64,000 nt of DNA from NCBI GenBank assembly GCA_021498095.1, contig JAIZWK010000001.1:1661666-1725665 (forward strand), written 5' to 3'. Below the pieces are notes generated by a model, which was not told the origin of the DNA, made no database searches, and worked only from the letters and a program-made list of their open reading frames with translations. A program made the position numbers and the translations under genes. How positions within the stretch are numbered: position 1 is the first letter of the stretch; each line of letters opens with the position of its first letter. The DNA comes from Candidatus Harpocratesius repetitus. Its GTDB lineage: Archaea > Asgardarchaeota > Lokiarchaeia > Sigyniarchaeales > Promethearchaeaceae. Shown piece by piece: positions 17,177 through 26,108 of this stretch.

Positions 17177-18628
17177 CTACGAACGATAATTTTCTAAAAA
17201 TACTGTTTTTTTTGTTTTTCTTGCATCTTCTGCTGCAAATGCCATAAAATGAGATTCTAATGCAGTAAAAATATCAGAACGATTAAAGACTTCATTGGAT
17301 TTATTAAGAATTTGCTGTTTTTTATTGTGATTTTTCCGATCTTGTATAATTTTTATAAGGTGATCCAACAAACCTTCATCACCTCCTCCATGGCCGTTGA
17401 ATTCGATTCCTTTATGAAATACACATTTTTCATTTGAATAACGAAAATCCCTCACTATAATTTTCTGTTCATTAAAACGAAACCAACCACGAATAACTCC
17501 CTTTGTTCCAAAAATACGGATTTCCCTACCTTCTAGATCTGAGAATCCGTGTAGCCTTAAAGTTGCAGTGATACCATCCTCAAATTGAAAAGTTGCTATT
17601 TGATGATCCAACACATTATTATCGCATTTAAATATGCATTTATCATATCTTGAATGAGTTAAAGCATGAATTTTTGCTTCTTGGGAGAAATCTGTTGTCA
17701 GCATTGTAGTGGGCCATTGATCCCAATTAAGAATTGATTCAATTTCAGGTCGGAAAGGTTTGATAATATGCAATCTTTTTGGATGTTCCAGGGCTAATTT
17801 AGTTAAGGTTCTTTCTATTTTCTTTGGAGAATGCAATCCGGATCGAATAATAGGTTCTCCTTTCAAATAAAGGCGCGGGGAATACCAAGGACATGATTCA
17901 GATACAGAGCATCCATCCGTACAGTATTCTGGAGAACCTTTTGGTGCATTTTTTCTTTGATAAAAAGTTAATTTTCCCATAGATTGAACAGAAATTGGTG
18001 TTTTTCCTAATATCCATACCATTAAATCCAGATCATGACAAGTTTTTGCCAAAATAATAGGAGACGAATTGTTTTCAGATTGATAAACACCTCTCACGTA
18101 TGAATGACCAAAATGCCAAAATGAGATGTTTTCTGAGTGATCATAGTCTATAATCTTTCCTATTTCTCCACTTTCGACAATTTGCTTTATCCTTTGCCAA
18201 AATTGTGTATATCTTAGTACATGACTAACTTGTACAAAACATCCTTTTTGTTCTACTCTTCTCTTCAATTCTTTACATTCATCTATACTTGGAGAAATTG
18301 GTTTTTCCAGTAAAATATCATAACCTAATTCGATCGCATGTATTGTAGGTTCAAAATGCATTCGATCTTGAGTGCAAATAAAAGCAACATCTGCGATTTT
18401 TCCAATTTTAGAAGATAATAATTCTTTCCATGAGCGAAATGTGCAATTTTCAGAAATATTATGTTCTTTCTGAAAAAGCTTTCGTCTATCTGCTTTTGGT
18501 TCTGCAATCGCAATGAATTGAAGTTTATCTGGATGTTTTAGTGCATAATTTCCATATGAATCTCTTCCTCGTGTGCCTGCTCCACATAATACAGCAGTTA
18601 CTGGTTTTTGATATTTATTCAAATTCAT
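17177..18628 (-). CDS. Gfo/Idh/MocA-family NAD(P)-dependent oxidoreductase
   Basis: A 483-residue dehydrogenase acting on sugars or inositol-like substrates. The Rossmann fingerprint is CGAGTRGRDSYG at about 15-26, and the family catalytic motif EKPIS is at about 105-109. The C-terminal alpha/beta domain carries DLDLMVWILGKTP with the HD-like active-site region (CHDLDLM) near 197-203. A Cys-rich insertion (CTDGCSVSESCPWY) follows near 235-250 and is unusual but seen in long members of the family. The length exceeds the common 330-390, mainly through this insertion. The substrate is not known. No sugar pathway neighbours are present. Confidence 0.85.
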   Translation of the reverse strand: MNLNKYQKPVTAVLCGAGTRGRDSYGNYALKHPDKLQFIAIAEPKADRRKLFQKEHNISENCTFRSWKELLSSKIGKIADVAFICTQDRMHFEPTIHAIELGYDILLEKPISPSIDECKELKRRVEQKGCFVQVSHVLRYTQFWQRIKQIVESGEIGKIIDYDHSENISFWHFGHSYVRGVYQSENNSSPIILAKTCHDLDLMVWILGKTPISVQSMGKLTFYQRKNAPKGSPEYCTDGCSVSESCPWYSPRLYLKGEPIIRSGLHSPKKIERTLTKLALEHPKRLHIIKPFRPEIESILNWDQWPTTMLTTDFSQEAKIHALTHSRYDKCIFKCDNNVLDHQIATFQFEDGITATLRLHGFSDLEGREIRIFGTKGVIRGWFRFNEQKIIVRDFRYSNEKCVFHKGIEFNGHGGGDEGLLDHLIKIIQDRKNHNKKQQILNKSNEVFNRSDIFTALESHFMAFAAEDARKTKKTVFLENYRS

Positions 18629-19145
18629 TCAATCAATATCAAGCATTCTTCATCAAAAAAATGTTCTTTTATTATATATTTTTTTAAAAAAATGATATTA
18701 AGTTCATTTTAAGTATTATAATTAAAATATATTTTCAATTCTCTGCTAATTCTCATAAAAACTTATTCAAGATTTAGCTATGTTTGCAATGTAATTTGGG
18801 TCATCTAATCAAATTGTTGTTTTTACCTGTTTTTCTTCTTAAATCGAAGTGAAATTACATCTTACTCGAATTTTATCGAAAATTAATCGTTTTTTTTTTT
18901 CCTAAGACATTCATTTAAGCTAAGATTTCTATAATCCAATAATATCGATGATTGCATTCATTTGTGGAATTAAAAGCAAATTCCCTAATTTTGAGGGATT
19001 ATATTCCCATACAAAAAAGTAATAATATGAGCCAAAAATCTTCATTCCTCAAGAATCCAAGCATAAGTTTTAAATTATTTCTTAACAATGATTTACAACA
19101 GAAGAATAATTTTTTCTTCTGAACAACTTTTATTAGGAGAATAAA
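18629..19145. other. 517-base intergenic region upstream of the subtilase
   Basis: This region is AT-rich with stop codons in all frames and no recognisable RNA. It holds the promoters of the oxidoreductase (minus) and of the subtilase (plus). The only structures seen are long T runs (18891-18902) and the inverted repeat at 19100-19120 near the subtilase start. The length suggests a long leader or regulatory region for the large exported protease. Confidence 0.6.
19100..19120 (+). repeat. Stem-loop AGAAGAA/TTCTTCT in the subtilase leader
   Basis: Perfect 7-bp arms separated by 7 bases (TAATTTT). It ends 25 bases before the start codon and is followed by the ribosome-binding site AGGAG (about 19135-19140). 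It could be an operator or an RNA hairpin affecting translation; the arms are AT-rich and chance is not excluded. Confidence 0.35.
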
Positions 19146-22100
19146 ATGAAGGATTTTAAATTCTCTCTATCGAAAACTCGTTATCGAATCGGTATTTTAT
19201 TGTTAATAACCGTAATGATGTTGCCTATGGGGATGGCAACTAGCAAGACGGTTGCTAACAATGCGGTAATGGGTGAAAACTATCAAACAGAAGATTTCTC
19301 TGTTTCAGACTTTGATTCAAATCAAGTCGAAATCGGAGCTCCATCACTCGGATATGAATCTTCAAAACTTGATGGTTTATTAAACGCTTGGGTAGAAAGT
19401 CAAACGCTACCAATTAACTTACGAACTGTGAATGGTAAAGTGAGTGTTTTAATCTTGACCGATAGTTTAGATCATACTTTTGGTGGAAAAATTCAAAGAT
19501 TATCCACTATAAAGTTAAATGATCGAGTTTCTATTGTTCATGGTTTAGTAAGTGATCTGAAAACTCTAATGGAATTGACTATGAATCCCGATATTAGTAG
19601 TATTAGAGGGGATGAATATACTAGCGATGCAGTAATTCCAACCAGTGATGAAATTCTACGTGAAGTTAACGTTGAAAAAATTGATAAAATGGATAACGAT
19701 GTGATTGATGCTTTTGATGGTGATTCTGAAATTGTAGACACCCAAGATACTGCAGAATTAATTGGTGCAACTGCGGCTCATGATTTAGGATATAAAGGTG
19801 CCAACTCTATCATCCAAATTTCCGATACTGGGGTTGATTTTGGGCATTCTGCTTTATATGGTGCAGCGGCTATTGATTCTGAAGGAAATCCTATGTCACT
19901 TGAACCAAGTGGATTAGGTTTTGCGCTATCTAGCTTGTATCAATATGATTATTATATGGATGAAAATAGGGGTAATGATACTGAATATGCTCAGAATTTT
20001 GCTCCTGCTCATACAGATATCTATGGAGATATATATGTTGGGGGTATGTGGGATGATTTACTTTCTGTTCGTCCTGAATATGACTCCTTATCATATATTA
20101 CATGGGCCATAAATTACTATCTAGCCTTGGAAGGATATTCTCTCCCTGATTATTATCATGTTGGAGATCTCGCAGGGAATGAGACTGGATTTGCATTTGG
20201 GGTTACTGCTGTGTTAAATGGTTATGGAACCAATATGTACAACTTTGTTCCTTTTCTGATTGCTGATAGCGATGGCGATACCAATTATGATACCCTTTAT
20301 TTAGATTTTGAAACAGGAATATTACTCTCCCGATGGTGGTATGGAATAATTAGTACAGATACTTTGATGTACAATGCTCGTTGGGATTTTAGTAAAAGTG
20401 CTCCAAAAACTAATGATGGTGATGTCTATCTTGGAGGCGATGTTGAATCTATTTATGGATGGGGTGATCATGATGGTTATAATGATATTTCTATTGGAGG
20501 TTTGGCTACTGCATTAGATTTGTTTAATTTCTCTGGAAATGCTATTCCGTTAATTAAAGGTATTGATCCAAGTGGACGATTATTCGCTCATATCTGGGAT
20601 TATCAAGGTCATGGAACAAGCTGCTCTGGTAATGCAATCGGCCGAAATGTTACCTATCATCCATACTTAGATTATGGAAGCACAGTTGTTGATCCAATGG
20701 AATATAGTTTACAAGGAATTGCTCCTGAAGCGAAGTTATTGGGTGTTATGGGATTATATACAAGTGCAATTGATTATGGCTGGTTCTGGGGTGCAGGTTT
20801 TGAACCTGATGAGAATAATACTTGGACATTCCATCCTGGTTGTGATCATATTGTCAACTTAACCTCAAACAGCTGGGGCTTTTCCGATTTCCATTTTGGA
20901 AATATTGCAAACAGTCATGATTTCGAAACCATGTTAATGGATTATTTAAGCGTTCCTGGTTATATTGATCCTACATATCCGGGTGTATTATTCTTAGATT
21001 CATCAGGAAATGGTGGACCAGGATATGGAAATAACCGAGAAACTGGTCATTCTACCTTAGGTTTAATGGTTGGAGCATCCACCAATCAAATGGTTCGTTC
21101 AGTTTGGTATGGAGGCGAGTATTATGGTGTGGAACAACCTGCCGATTATCTCGCTGGGTGGACTGACTTTGGACCAAATATTGCTGGATATCCTACATTG
21201 GATGTGGTAAATGTAGGATCTTGGGAATGGAGTATAAATCCTGTTAGTTGGAGTCGACCTTATAGTGATGGTGGTTATTATAACTATGACTACTTTGGAG
21301 GAACGAGCCAAGCTTGTCCTATGACTGCTGGTGCTATGGCTGTGTTGTATGGTGCTTGGACCGATAACTTTGGAACTCAATTGAATCCAATGTTGGCAAA
21401 AGCCATTGTGAAAGCTACTGCAGTTGATCTTGGATATGATCCAAATATGCAAGGAAATGGTCGTGTTGATGTACTAAAGATGGTTGAATATGTCACAGGG
21501 ACTTCAGATATTCTTGTAGCAATAAACAATGAATCTATTCACAATGCGGTTGCCGCATTTGAAGCTGCATTCTTTGGTTATTTTGAAGAAGATCATCCTG
21601 CTTTAGTCAATCAAACGATGGACGGTTCTCTCTATTTTGGTAAATTATTGCCAAATGATGTTGTAGATATCGATTTTGATGTGCTTGGAACATATTCTTC
21701 ATTAGATTTCACCACTAAGAAATTAGTTCAATCTTATACTGAAGAAAATCACTCTGCTGATTTAGTGACTTTGGATTATTATAACTATTTCAACTTTAGT
21801 GATGTGTTTGATGTTGATTTATTGAAAACAGCTGATTTCTTCCAGTTAACTCTGGCAATTGACCTCGATACCTTGGATTTCTACGAATACTATGCATACC
21901 CACCATTCTTGCGGATTGAAGGTTTTAACGGTACTAATAGAATCTACTTGGTAAATTCCTATAATGTTGGAAATTTCCAGACTCTCTTCTTACCCACAGA
22001 TTTTCTGTATGATACTGATTGGACATGGCAAATTGTGGTAAGAGATTATGGATATCGATTTTATGGAGAAAGTTGGGGTTCTTATGGTACTTACTTCAAT

Positions 22101-24140
22101 TTAGGAATACGCGCTTTTAATTGGGAAGAAGATACAGCTATTTCTGTAACAAGCGTTGACAGTAATACCTTAAACGCTCAACTTACGGTTCCAAGTGACG
22201 CTGCTGCAGGTGTTTATCAAGGTTTTGTAGTAGTAAATAGCACAAACGATAATCACATGTTAGTTCCATACGGTTATATGGTAAGCACTGAAGTAAGCGA
22301 ATACAATGAAAATGGATGGACTGAAATCACTGGTTTATCTAATCGCTTAAATGATATTGGACTATTTGGTGGCTATGATCATCATTGGCGCCCTGATGTT
22401 GGTGATTGGCGTTATTATGACTTTACCTTTAATACAACTGGATTTACAGATCAATTCCCTAATACATTAGCTATTGAATTGAATTGGTCTATTGAAGGAA
22501 CAGCCCTTGATATGTGGGTTGTTGATGCTTCTGGTTATGTTGCTGGTATGACAGATTATATCACCAGCGGTGGAACATACTACACCACGATTAACGCTCC
22601 TCCAAAAACACAAAGATTATTGATAGATATGTCTGGATATGTTGATGGACGCTGGACCGATTGGTATCAACCGAATATTTCAACTCACGATGATGTATGG
22701 GGACACTTTACTTTAGTCATTCACTCTGCACAAATTGAGTACAATGACACTACTTTCTTGCTAGAACCGTTTAGTGTTCGTATGGCTTGGGTAAATGAAA
22801 CCGTTTCCGATTTCTCTGATCCGGTTCCGTCATTCGATGTTGCTGGTGATGAAGTATTAGCAGATGGAACTCCAATCACAGATACATCAATTACTTGTGG
22901 ATGGACTGCAGTAACTTCAAACCCAATTTCTGAATTCGACAACACACCATATGGTTTTGATGTAGCATTAGTTCCTGGATATGAAATTAATATCATTGAA
23001 CCTGTTTCATTAAGTGATTTTTATGGCGGTAAATATTATTACCATGAATTCTATTTTGAAGCAGGAGACTATGTCAGCTTTACTCTTGGTTGGTCTGATG
23101 GTTCTGATCTTGATTTCTACCTTTATGATCCATCTGGAAATGAAATTGCACATGCTGCAACATTGACAAATCCGGAGTATATGGAAGTTCTTATTCCTGA
23201 AACTGGATACTATACCTTGGAAACTGAATATTATTCTGGAACTCAAGCTGATTTAACTCTGCTATATAATATATTAGTTGAACAAGGAACGCCTTATGTT
23301 TTCCATGGAGTTGTTGGGACTGACTTAACTATTGATCTTGCAAGTGAAGGTCTTCCAGATGCCTCATATTTGGTAAATATGTATGGATATGGTTGGAATT
23401 ATAATTATGAATACAGTGATGCATTCGTATTTGATACGAGCGCTCCAGTGATTGTGGATGCTCCCGTCGATTTTGAAATGGATTGGGGTACCACTGAAAC
23501 CTTATCTATGCTTGTTAGCGAATGGAATGGAACTTACTCTCTTTCTATTGATGGAACTGAAGTTGATTCTGGAATTGTTTCTGGAATGACCGAAATCTCA
23601 TATGATTTTGAAGGAGTTGAACCAGGTGTATATACAGTCTCATTAGAAGTTGTTGATGTAATTCTCTCTTTAACTACAACCTATTCTTTTGAGATAACAG
23701 TATTAAACACAGAAACCTTGATGGATGTAAGTGTTTCTGGAAGTGTCATTACAGTTGTTGGTATTGATGATACTATCAATTCAGGAACCTATACAATAAC
23801 GGATGGTAGCACAACCTTAGCATCTGGAAGTTGGACAAATGGAACTGCATTTACATTTGATATATCAACCGCTACTTTATCTGATGGTGTGCATTACATT
23901 AAAATAACTTTGAACGATGGCTATGGTGGAGAAGTTTCTGATGAAGTTATGGTAATTGTTAAAACTAATACTGTAACAGACGATACCACCAACGATACCA
24001 CAACCGATGATACCGCAACCGATGATACTGCCACAGATGATGATTCTTCTGGTGGTGGAATCCCTGGATATGCAACTGGTGGGTTAATCGTTGTATCTTT
24101 AGCAGCAGCTGCTTTATTATTGAAGAAATATCGTAAATAA
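19146..24140 (+). CDS. Giant cell-surface subtilisin-like protease (S8)
   Basis: The product has 1664 residues, exported by an N-terminal signal peptide (basic start, hydrophobic core at about 15-32). The catalytic set of S8 peptidases is complete: D227 in QISDTGVD, H489 in GHGTSCSG, the oxyanion N622 in SSGNGGPG, and S721 in GGTSQACPM. The Asp-His spacing of 262 residues is far longer than the usual 30-60, so a large insertion sits inside the catalytic domain. A pro-domain probably fills 35-190. After the protease come beta-rich domains, including a PPC-like domain (about 1290-1375) and Ig-like repeats. A Thr/Asp repeat linker follows (about 1608-1638), then a C-terminal membrane helix and the tail KKYRK. 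It is likely a surface-anchored degrader of proteins for peptide uptake. Confidence 0.93.
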   Translation: MKDFKFSLSKTRYRIGILLLITVMMLPMGMATSKTVANNAVMGENYQTEDFSVSDFDSNQVEIGAPSLGYESSKLDGLLNAWVESQTLPINLRTVNGKVSVLILTDSLDHTFGGKIQRLSTIKLNDRVSIVHGLVSDLKTLMELTMNPDISSIRGDEYTSDAVIPTSDEILREVNVEKIDKMDNDVIDAFDGDSEIVDTQDTAELIGATAAHDLGYKGANSIIQISDTGVDFGHSALYGAAAIDSEGNPMSLEPSGLGFALSSLYQYDYYMDENRGNDTEYAQNFAPAHTDIYGDIYVGGMWDDLLSVRPEYDSLSYITWAINYYLALEGYSLPDYYHVGDLAGNETGFAFGVTAVLNGYGTNMYNFVPFLIADSDGDTNYDTLYLDFETGILLSRWWYGIISTDTLMYNARWDFSKSAPKTNDGDVYLGGDVESIYGWGDHDGYNDISIGGLATALDLFNFSGNAIPLIKGIDPSGRLFAHIWDYQGHGTSCSGNAIGRNVTYHPYLDYGSTVVDPMEYSLQGIAPEAKLLGVMGLYTSAIDYGWFWGAGFEPDENNTWTFHPGCDHIVNLTSNSWGFSDFHFGNIANSHDFETMLMDYLSVPGYIDPTYPGVLFLDSSGNGGPGYGNNRETGHSTLGLMVGASTNQMVRSVWYGGEYYGVEQPADYLAGWTDFGPNIAGYPTLDVVNVGSWEWSINPVSWSRPYSDGGYYNYDYFGGTSQACPMTAGAMAVLYGAWTDNFGTQLNPMLAKAIVKATAVDLGYDPNMQGNGRVDVLKMVEYVTGTSDILVAINNESIHNAVAAFEAAFFGYFEEDHPALVNQTMDGSLYFGKLLPNDVVDIDFDVLGTYSSLDFTTKKLVQSYTEENHSADLVTLDYYNYFNFSDVFDVDLLKTADFFQLTLAIDLDTLDFYEYYAYPPFLRIEGFNGTNRIYLVNSYNVGNFQTLFLPTDFLYDTDWTWQIVVRDYGYRFYGESWGSYGTYFNLGIRAFNWEEDTAISVTSVDSNTLNAQLTVPSDAAAGVYQGFVVVNSTNDNHMLVPYGYMVSTEVSEYNENGWTEITGLSNRLNDIGLFGGYDHHWRPDVGDWRYYDFTFNTTGFTDQFPNTLAIELNWSIEGTALDMWVVDASGYVAGMTDYITSGGTYYTTINAPPKTQRLLIDMSGYVDGRWTDWYQPNISTHDDVWGHFTLVIHSAQIEYNDTTFLLEPFSVRMAWVNETVSDFSDPVPSFDVAGDEVLADGTPITDTSITCGWTAVTSNPISEFDNTPYGFDVALVPGYEINIIEPVSLSDFYGGKYYYHEFYFEAGDYVSFTLGWSDGSDLDFYLYDPSGNEIAHAATLTNPEYMEVLIPETGYYTLETEYYSGTQADLTLLYNILVEQGTPYVFHGVVGTDLTIDLASEGLPDASYLVNMYGYGWNYNYEYSDAFVFDTSAPVIVDAPVDFEMDWGTTETLSMLVSEWNGTYSLSIDGTEVDSGIVSGMTEISYDFEGVEPGVYTVSLEVVDVILSLTTTYSFEITVLNTETLMDVSVSGSVITVVGIDDTINSGTYTITDGSTTLASGSWTNGTAFTFDISTATLSDGVHYIKITLNDGYGGEVSDEVMVIVKTNTVTDDTTNDTTTDDTATDDTATDDDSSGGGIPGYATGGLIVVSLAAAALLLKKYRK

Positions 24141-24172
24141 TAAGTGGTAAGTTGTAGAATAGAAATACTTTT

Positions 24173-24204
24173 ATTACTCCATTATTGGAGTAATTCTTTT
24201 TTTA
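24173..24204 (+). terminator. Hairpin plus T-tract terminator of the subtilase gene
   Basis: ATTACTCCA (24173-24181), loop TTAT, TGGAGTAAT (24186-24194), followed directly by TCTTTTTTT. It begins 33 bases after the stop. Nine perfect pairs followed by a T-tract resemble a bacterial intrinsic terminator; archaea need mainly the T-tract. Confidence 0.7.
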
Positions 24205-24487
24205 TTATATTTTATTAATCTTATTTATTTCGGTTTAGTTAGGTTTATATTATTCTTTTGTAGAAAATACTTGATATCTCCAATAGATCATTTCATAAAA
24301 TTGTTGATATTTTCAATACAAAAAATTTATTTGTTGTATGGGCGTTTCCATAAATTTACCCTCAAATTAAAAAACAGTTAATTAAAATAAGAACATTAAC
24401 GATGTAATTGGTTTTTTATAGTTTTTCTTGTCTTGAAATTTTTATAAAATCTTAATTTTGATTCAATTTCGGTAGAATTGTTCATAT
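24205..24487. other. Non-coding AT-rich region before the transposase
   Basis: No gene, RNA or repeat could be supported in these 283 bases. They separate the subtilase terminator from the candidate left end of the transposable element. Stop codons occur in every frame. Confidence 0.5.
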
Positions 24488-26024
24488 TTTACTTCTTTGC
24501 AGGGATGCATTACAATTTTGAGAGATAAAGGGAATAATTTAAAAGCTACGCTTTCTTACCCTTGGATATGACCTCAAATCTTCGGGGAAATCCATCGGCT
24601 GCCACCGATATTGGAAAAATTACTCCCGATCTAATTAATCCGCAGTTACTTTTAGATATTGTGAAAGTGATAGATCCTGTGATTTCCCAAAAATTGCCTC
24701 AGAAGCGAAGTGGATTTTCCTACACCATCTTCGTTTTATTTGCATGTTGTATGCAAATTTTAAGACTTTCGCCCCGACACACATCAGAAATTTTCCAAGA
24801 AAAGTGTTCTCGCGCTCAAATTTCATTTCAGTCCTACTCAGTTACCAAATTCTCAAATGGCAAACAACGGAGATTCTTTCCAGATCAACCTGCTTTGTCT
24901 CGATGTCTCCAAACCTTGTCTAAGTTAGATTTAGTAGAAGAATTTTGGAATTCTGTACTTTTGGCACATTTATTAATTCTCAAATCTCTGAAAATTGTAG
25001 GTTCAGATCTAAAGTTAATAGCAGATTATATTGATACGCCGTGCAAGAAAAATAAAGACGATCTGTATTGTTTCGGAAAAAAAGAAGGAAAAACAGTTCA
25101 TCGTACGCTTAGTTTTTCCGTTATTTCAGGTGATTTTCATCAAATGATTGCCAATTTCAAAATTAAAAAGCGTCAAGATAAACTCCCTTTGTTTCAAAAA
25201 ATCCATCAGATCATAGTTTCTAACGGCTTTTCAGTAAAATATGCTATACTTGACAGAGGTTTTTATCGTAAACGAATACTAAAGTTCTTTCAGCAGAAAC
25301 ATGTGACCGTGATTATGCCTGGAAGAAAATGTGCACAGACAAAACAAAAAATCAGAAATTACTTGAATGGAGTAGGTAAAAGATACTGTAAAGGTATGAT
25401 TAAGGGTAAATACGTAAAAAAGAAAGGATTTTCACCCATTAAATTCGATCTACTGCTTGTTGCTAAACGCTCTTTTAATTTAAAAGAAATCATTCAAGAT
25501 CTTAATCAAAAGAAGATCAGTGAACAAGTCGCCAGCAGCCGTATTTTTCCCCTAATTGTTATGTTCTGCTCAAAATCTGGCATAAAAACCCTACACGGCA
25601 ACGAGAATTATATCCGAGATCTTTATCGCCAAAGATGGTTAATAGAAATCGCATTTCGTGAAATGAATCGGTTAGGCATTGCACAAAAGGTGCAAGATCG
25701 CAATATCCGGCTGAATATTATGGGAGTTCGGTGCTTTTTGTACAATATATGGCAGACACAACGATTTCTGATAAAAAGAAACGATCCTACCGCAGCAGAT
25801 TTAGAATTGAATGAATTTCTTGGAATGTGCTCAAATCATCGGTATCCATTATATTTATCATCCATGAGTTGAAAGGAACAATATTATAACAGATTAACGA
25901 ATAGATTAATCTTAAATAGAAGAAAAAGGATCAATTACATAGTGAATGATAAGAAAAAACTAAAATGTTTTTCAAGATTTTCTTGGGAAAATTGCGGATA
26001 AGAAGAACTCTGCAAAGAATTAAA
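24488..26024 (+). mobile_element. Candidate insertion sequence around the 436-residue transposase (ends uncertain)
   Basis: The limits are proposed from an imperfect inverted repeat: TTTACTTCTTTGCAG at 24488-24502 and CTGCAAAGAATTAAA at 26010-26024, which match as inverted repeats in 14 of 15 positions. No target duplication was found next to them, and AT-rich DNA makes such matches less convincing, so the true ends may differ. The element would contain one gene. Confidence 0.35.
24562..25872 (+). CDS. DDE transposase, IS4 superfamily (ISH3-like)
   Basis: The 436-residue transposase has an intact frame. The RNase-H-like catalytic residues are D158 in ADYIDTPCK, D231 in AILDRGFYRK and E362 in the YRQRWLIEIAFREMN helix, which carries the Y-(2)-R-(3)-E-(6)-K-like signature of IS4 relatives. 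The 130-residue spacing between the second D and E fits the beta-strand insertion of that superfamily. The N-terminal 130 residues are a probable DNA-binding part. ISH3-like elements are common in archaea; the family assignment is from motifs only. After its TGA the frame stays open for 42 codons, which is probably chance. Confidence 0.82.
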   Translation: MDMTSNLRGNPSAATDIGKITPDLINPQLLLDIVKVIDPVISQKLPQKRSGFSYTIFVLFACCMQILRLSPRHTSEIFQEKCSRAQISFQSYSVTKFSNGKQRRFFPDQPALSRCLQTLSKLDLVEEFWNSVLLAHLLILKSLKIVGSDLKLIADYIDTPCKKNKDDLYCFGKKEGKTVHRTLSFSVISGDFHQMIANFKIKKRQDKLPLFQKIHQIIVSNGFSVKYAILDRGFYRKRILKFFQQKHVTVIMPGRKCAQTKQKIRNYLNGVGKRYCKGMIKGKYVKKKGFSPIKFDLLLVAKRSFNLKEIIQDLNQKKISEQVASSRIFPLIVMFCSKSGIKTLHGNENYIRDLYRQRWLIEIAFREMNRLGIAQKVQDRNIRLNIMGVRCFLYNIWQTQRFLIKRNDPTAADLELNEFLGMCSNHRYPLYLSSMS

Positions 26025-26108
26025 TGATTCAATTTTCAAGATTAATATATAATTTAACTTTTATTCCATCAATCATTTTTGACAGATTATTGGCAGAAGA
26101 TGTTGTTT

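Noticed and set aside
21099..21452. 117-codon minus-strand frame inside the subtilase
   Set aside because: It is a shadow over the catalytic Ser region; composition (Ser, Ile, Thr, His-rich) is that of an antisense frame.
25873..25998. Possible UGA read-through (selenocysteine) extension of the transposase
   Set aside because: The frame stays open for 42 codons after TGA, but the product is low-complexity, transposases of this type end here and no SECIS-like hairpin is evident.
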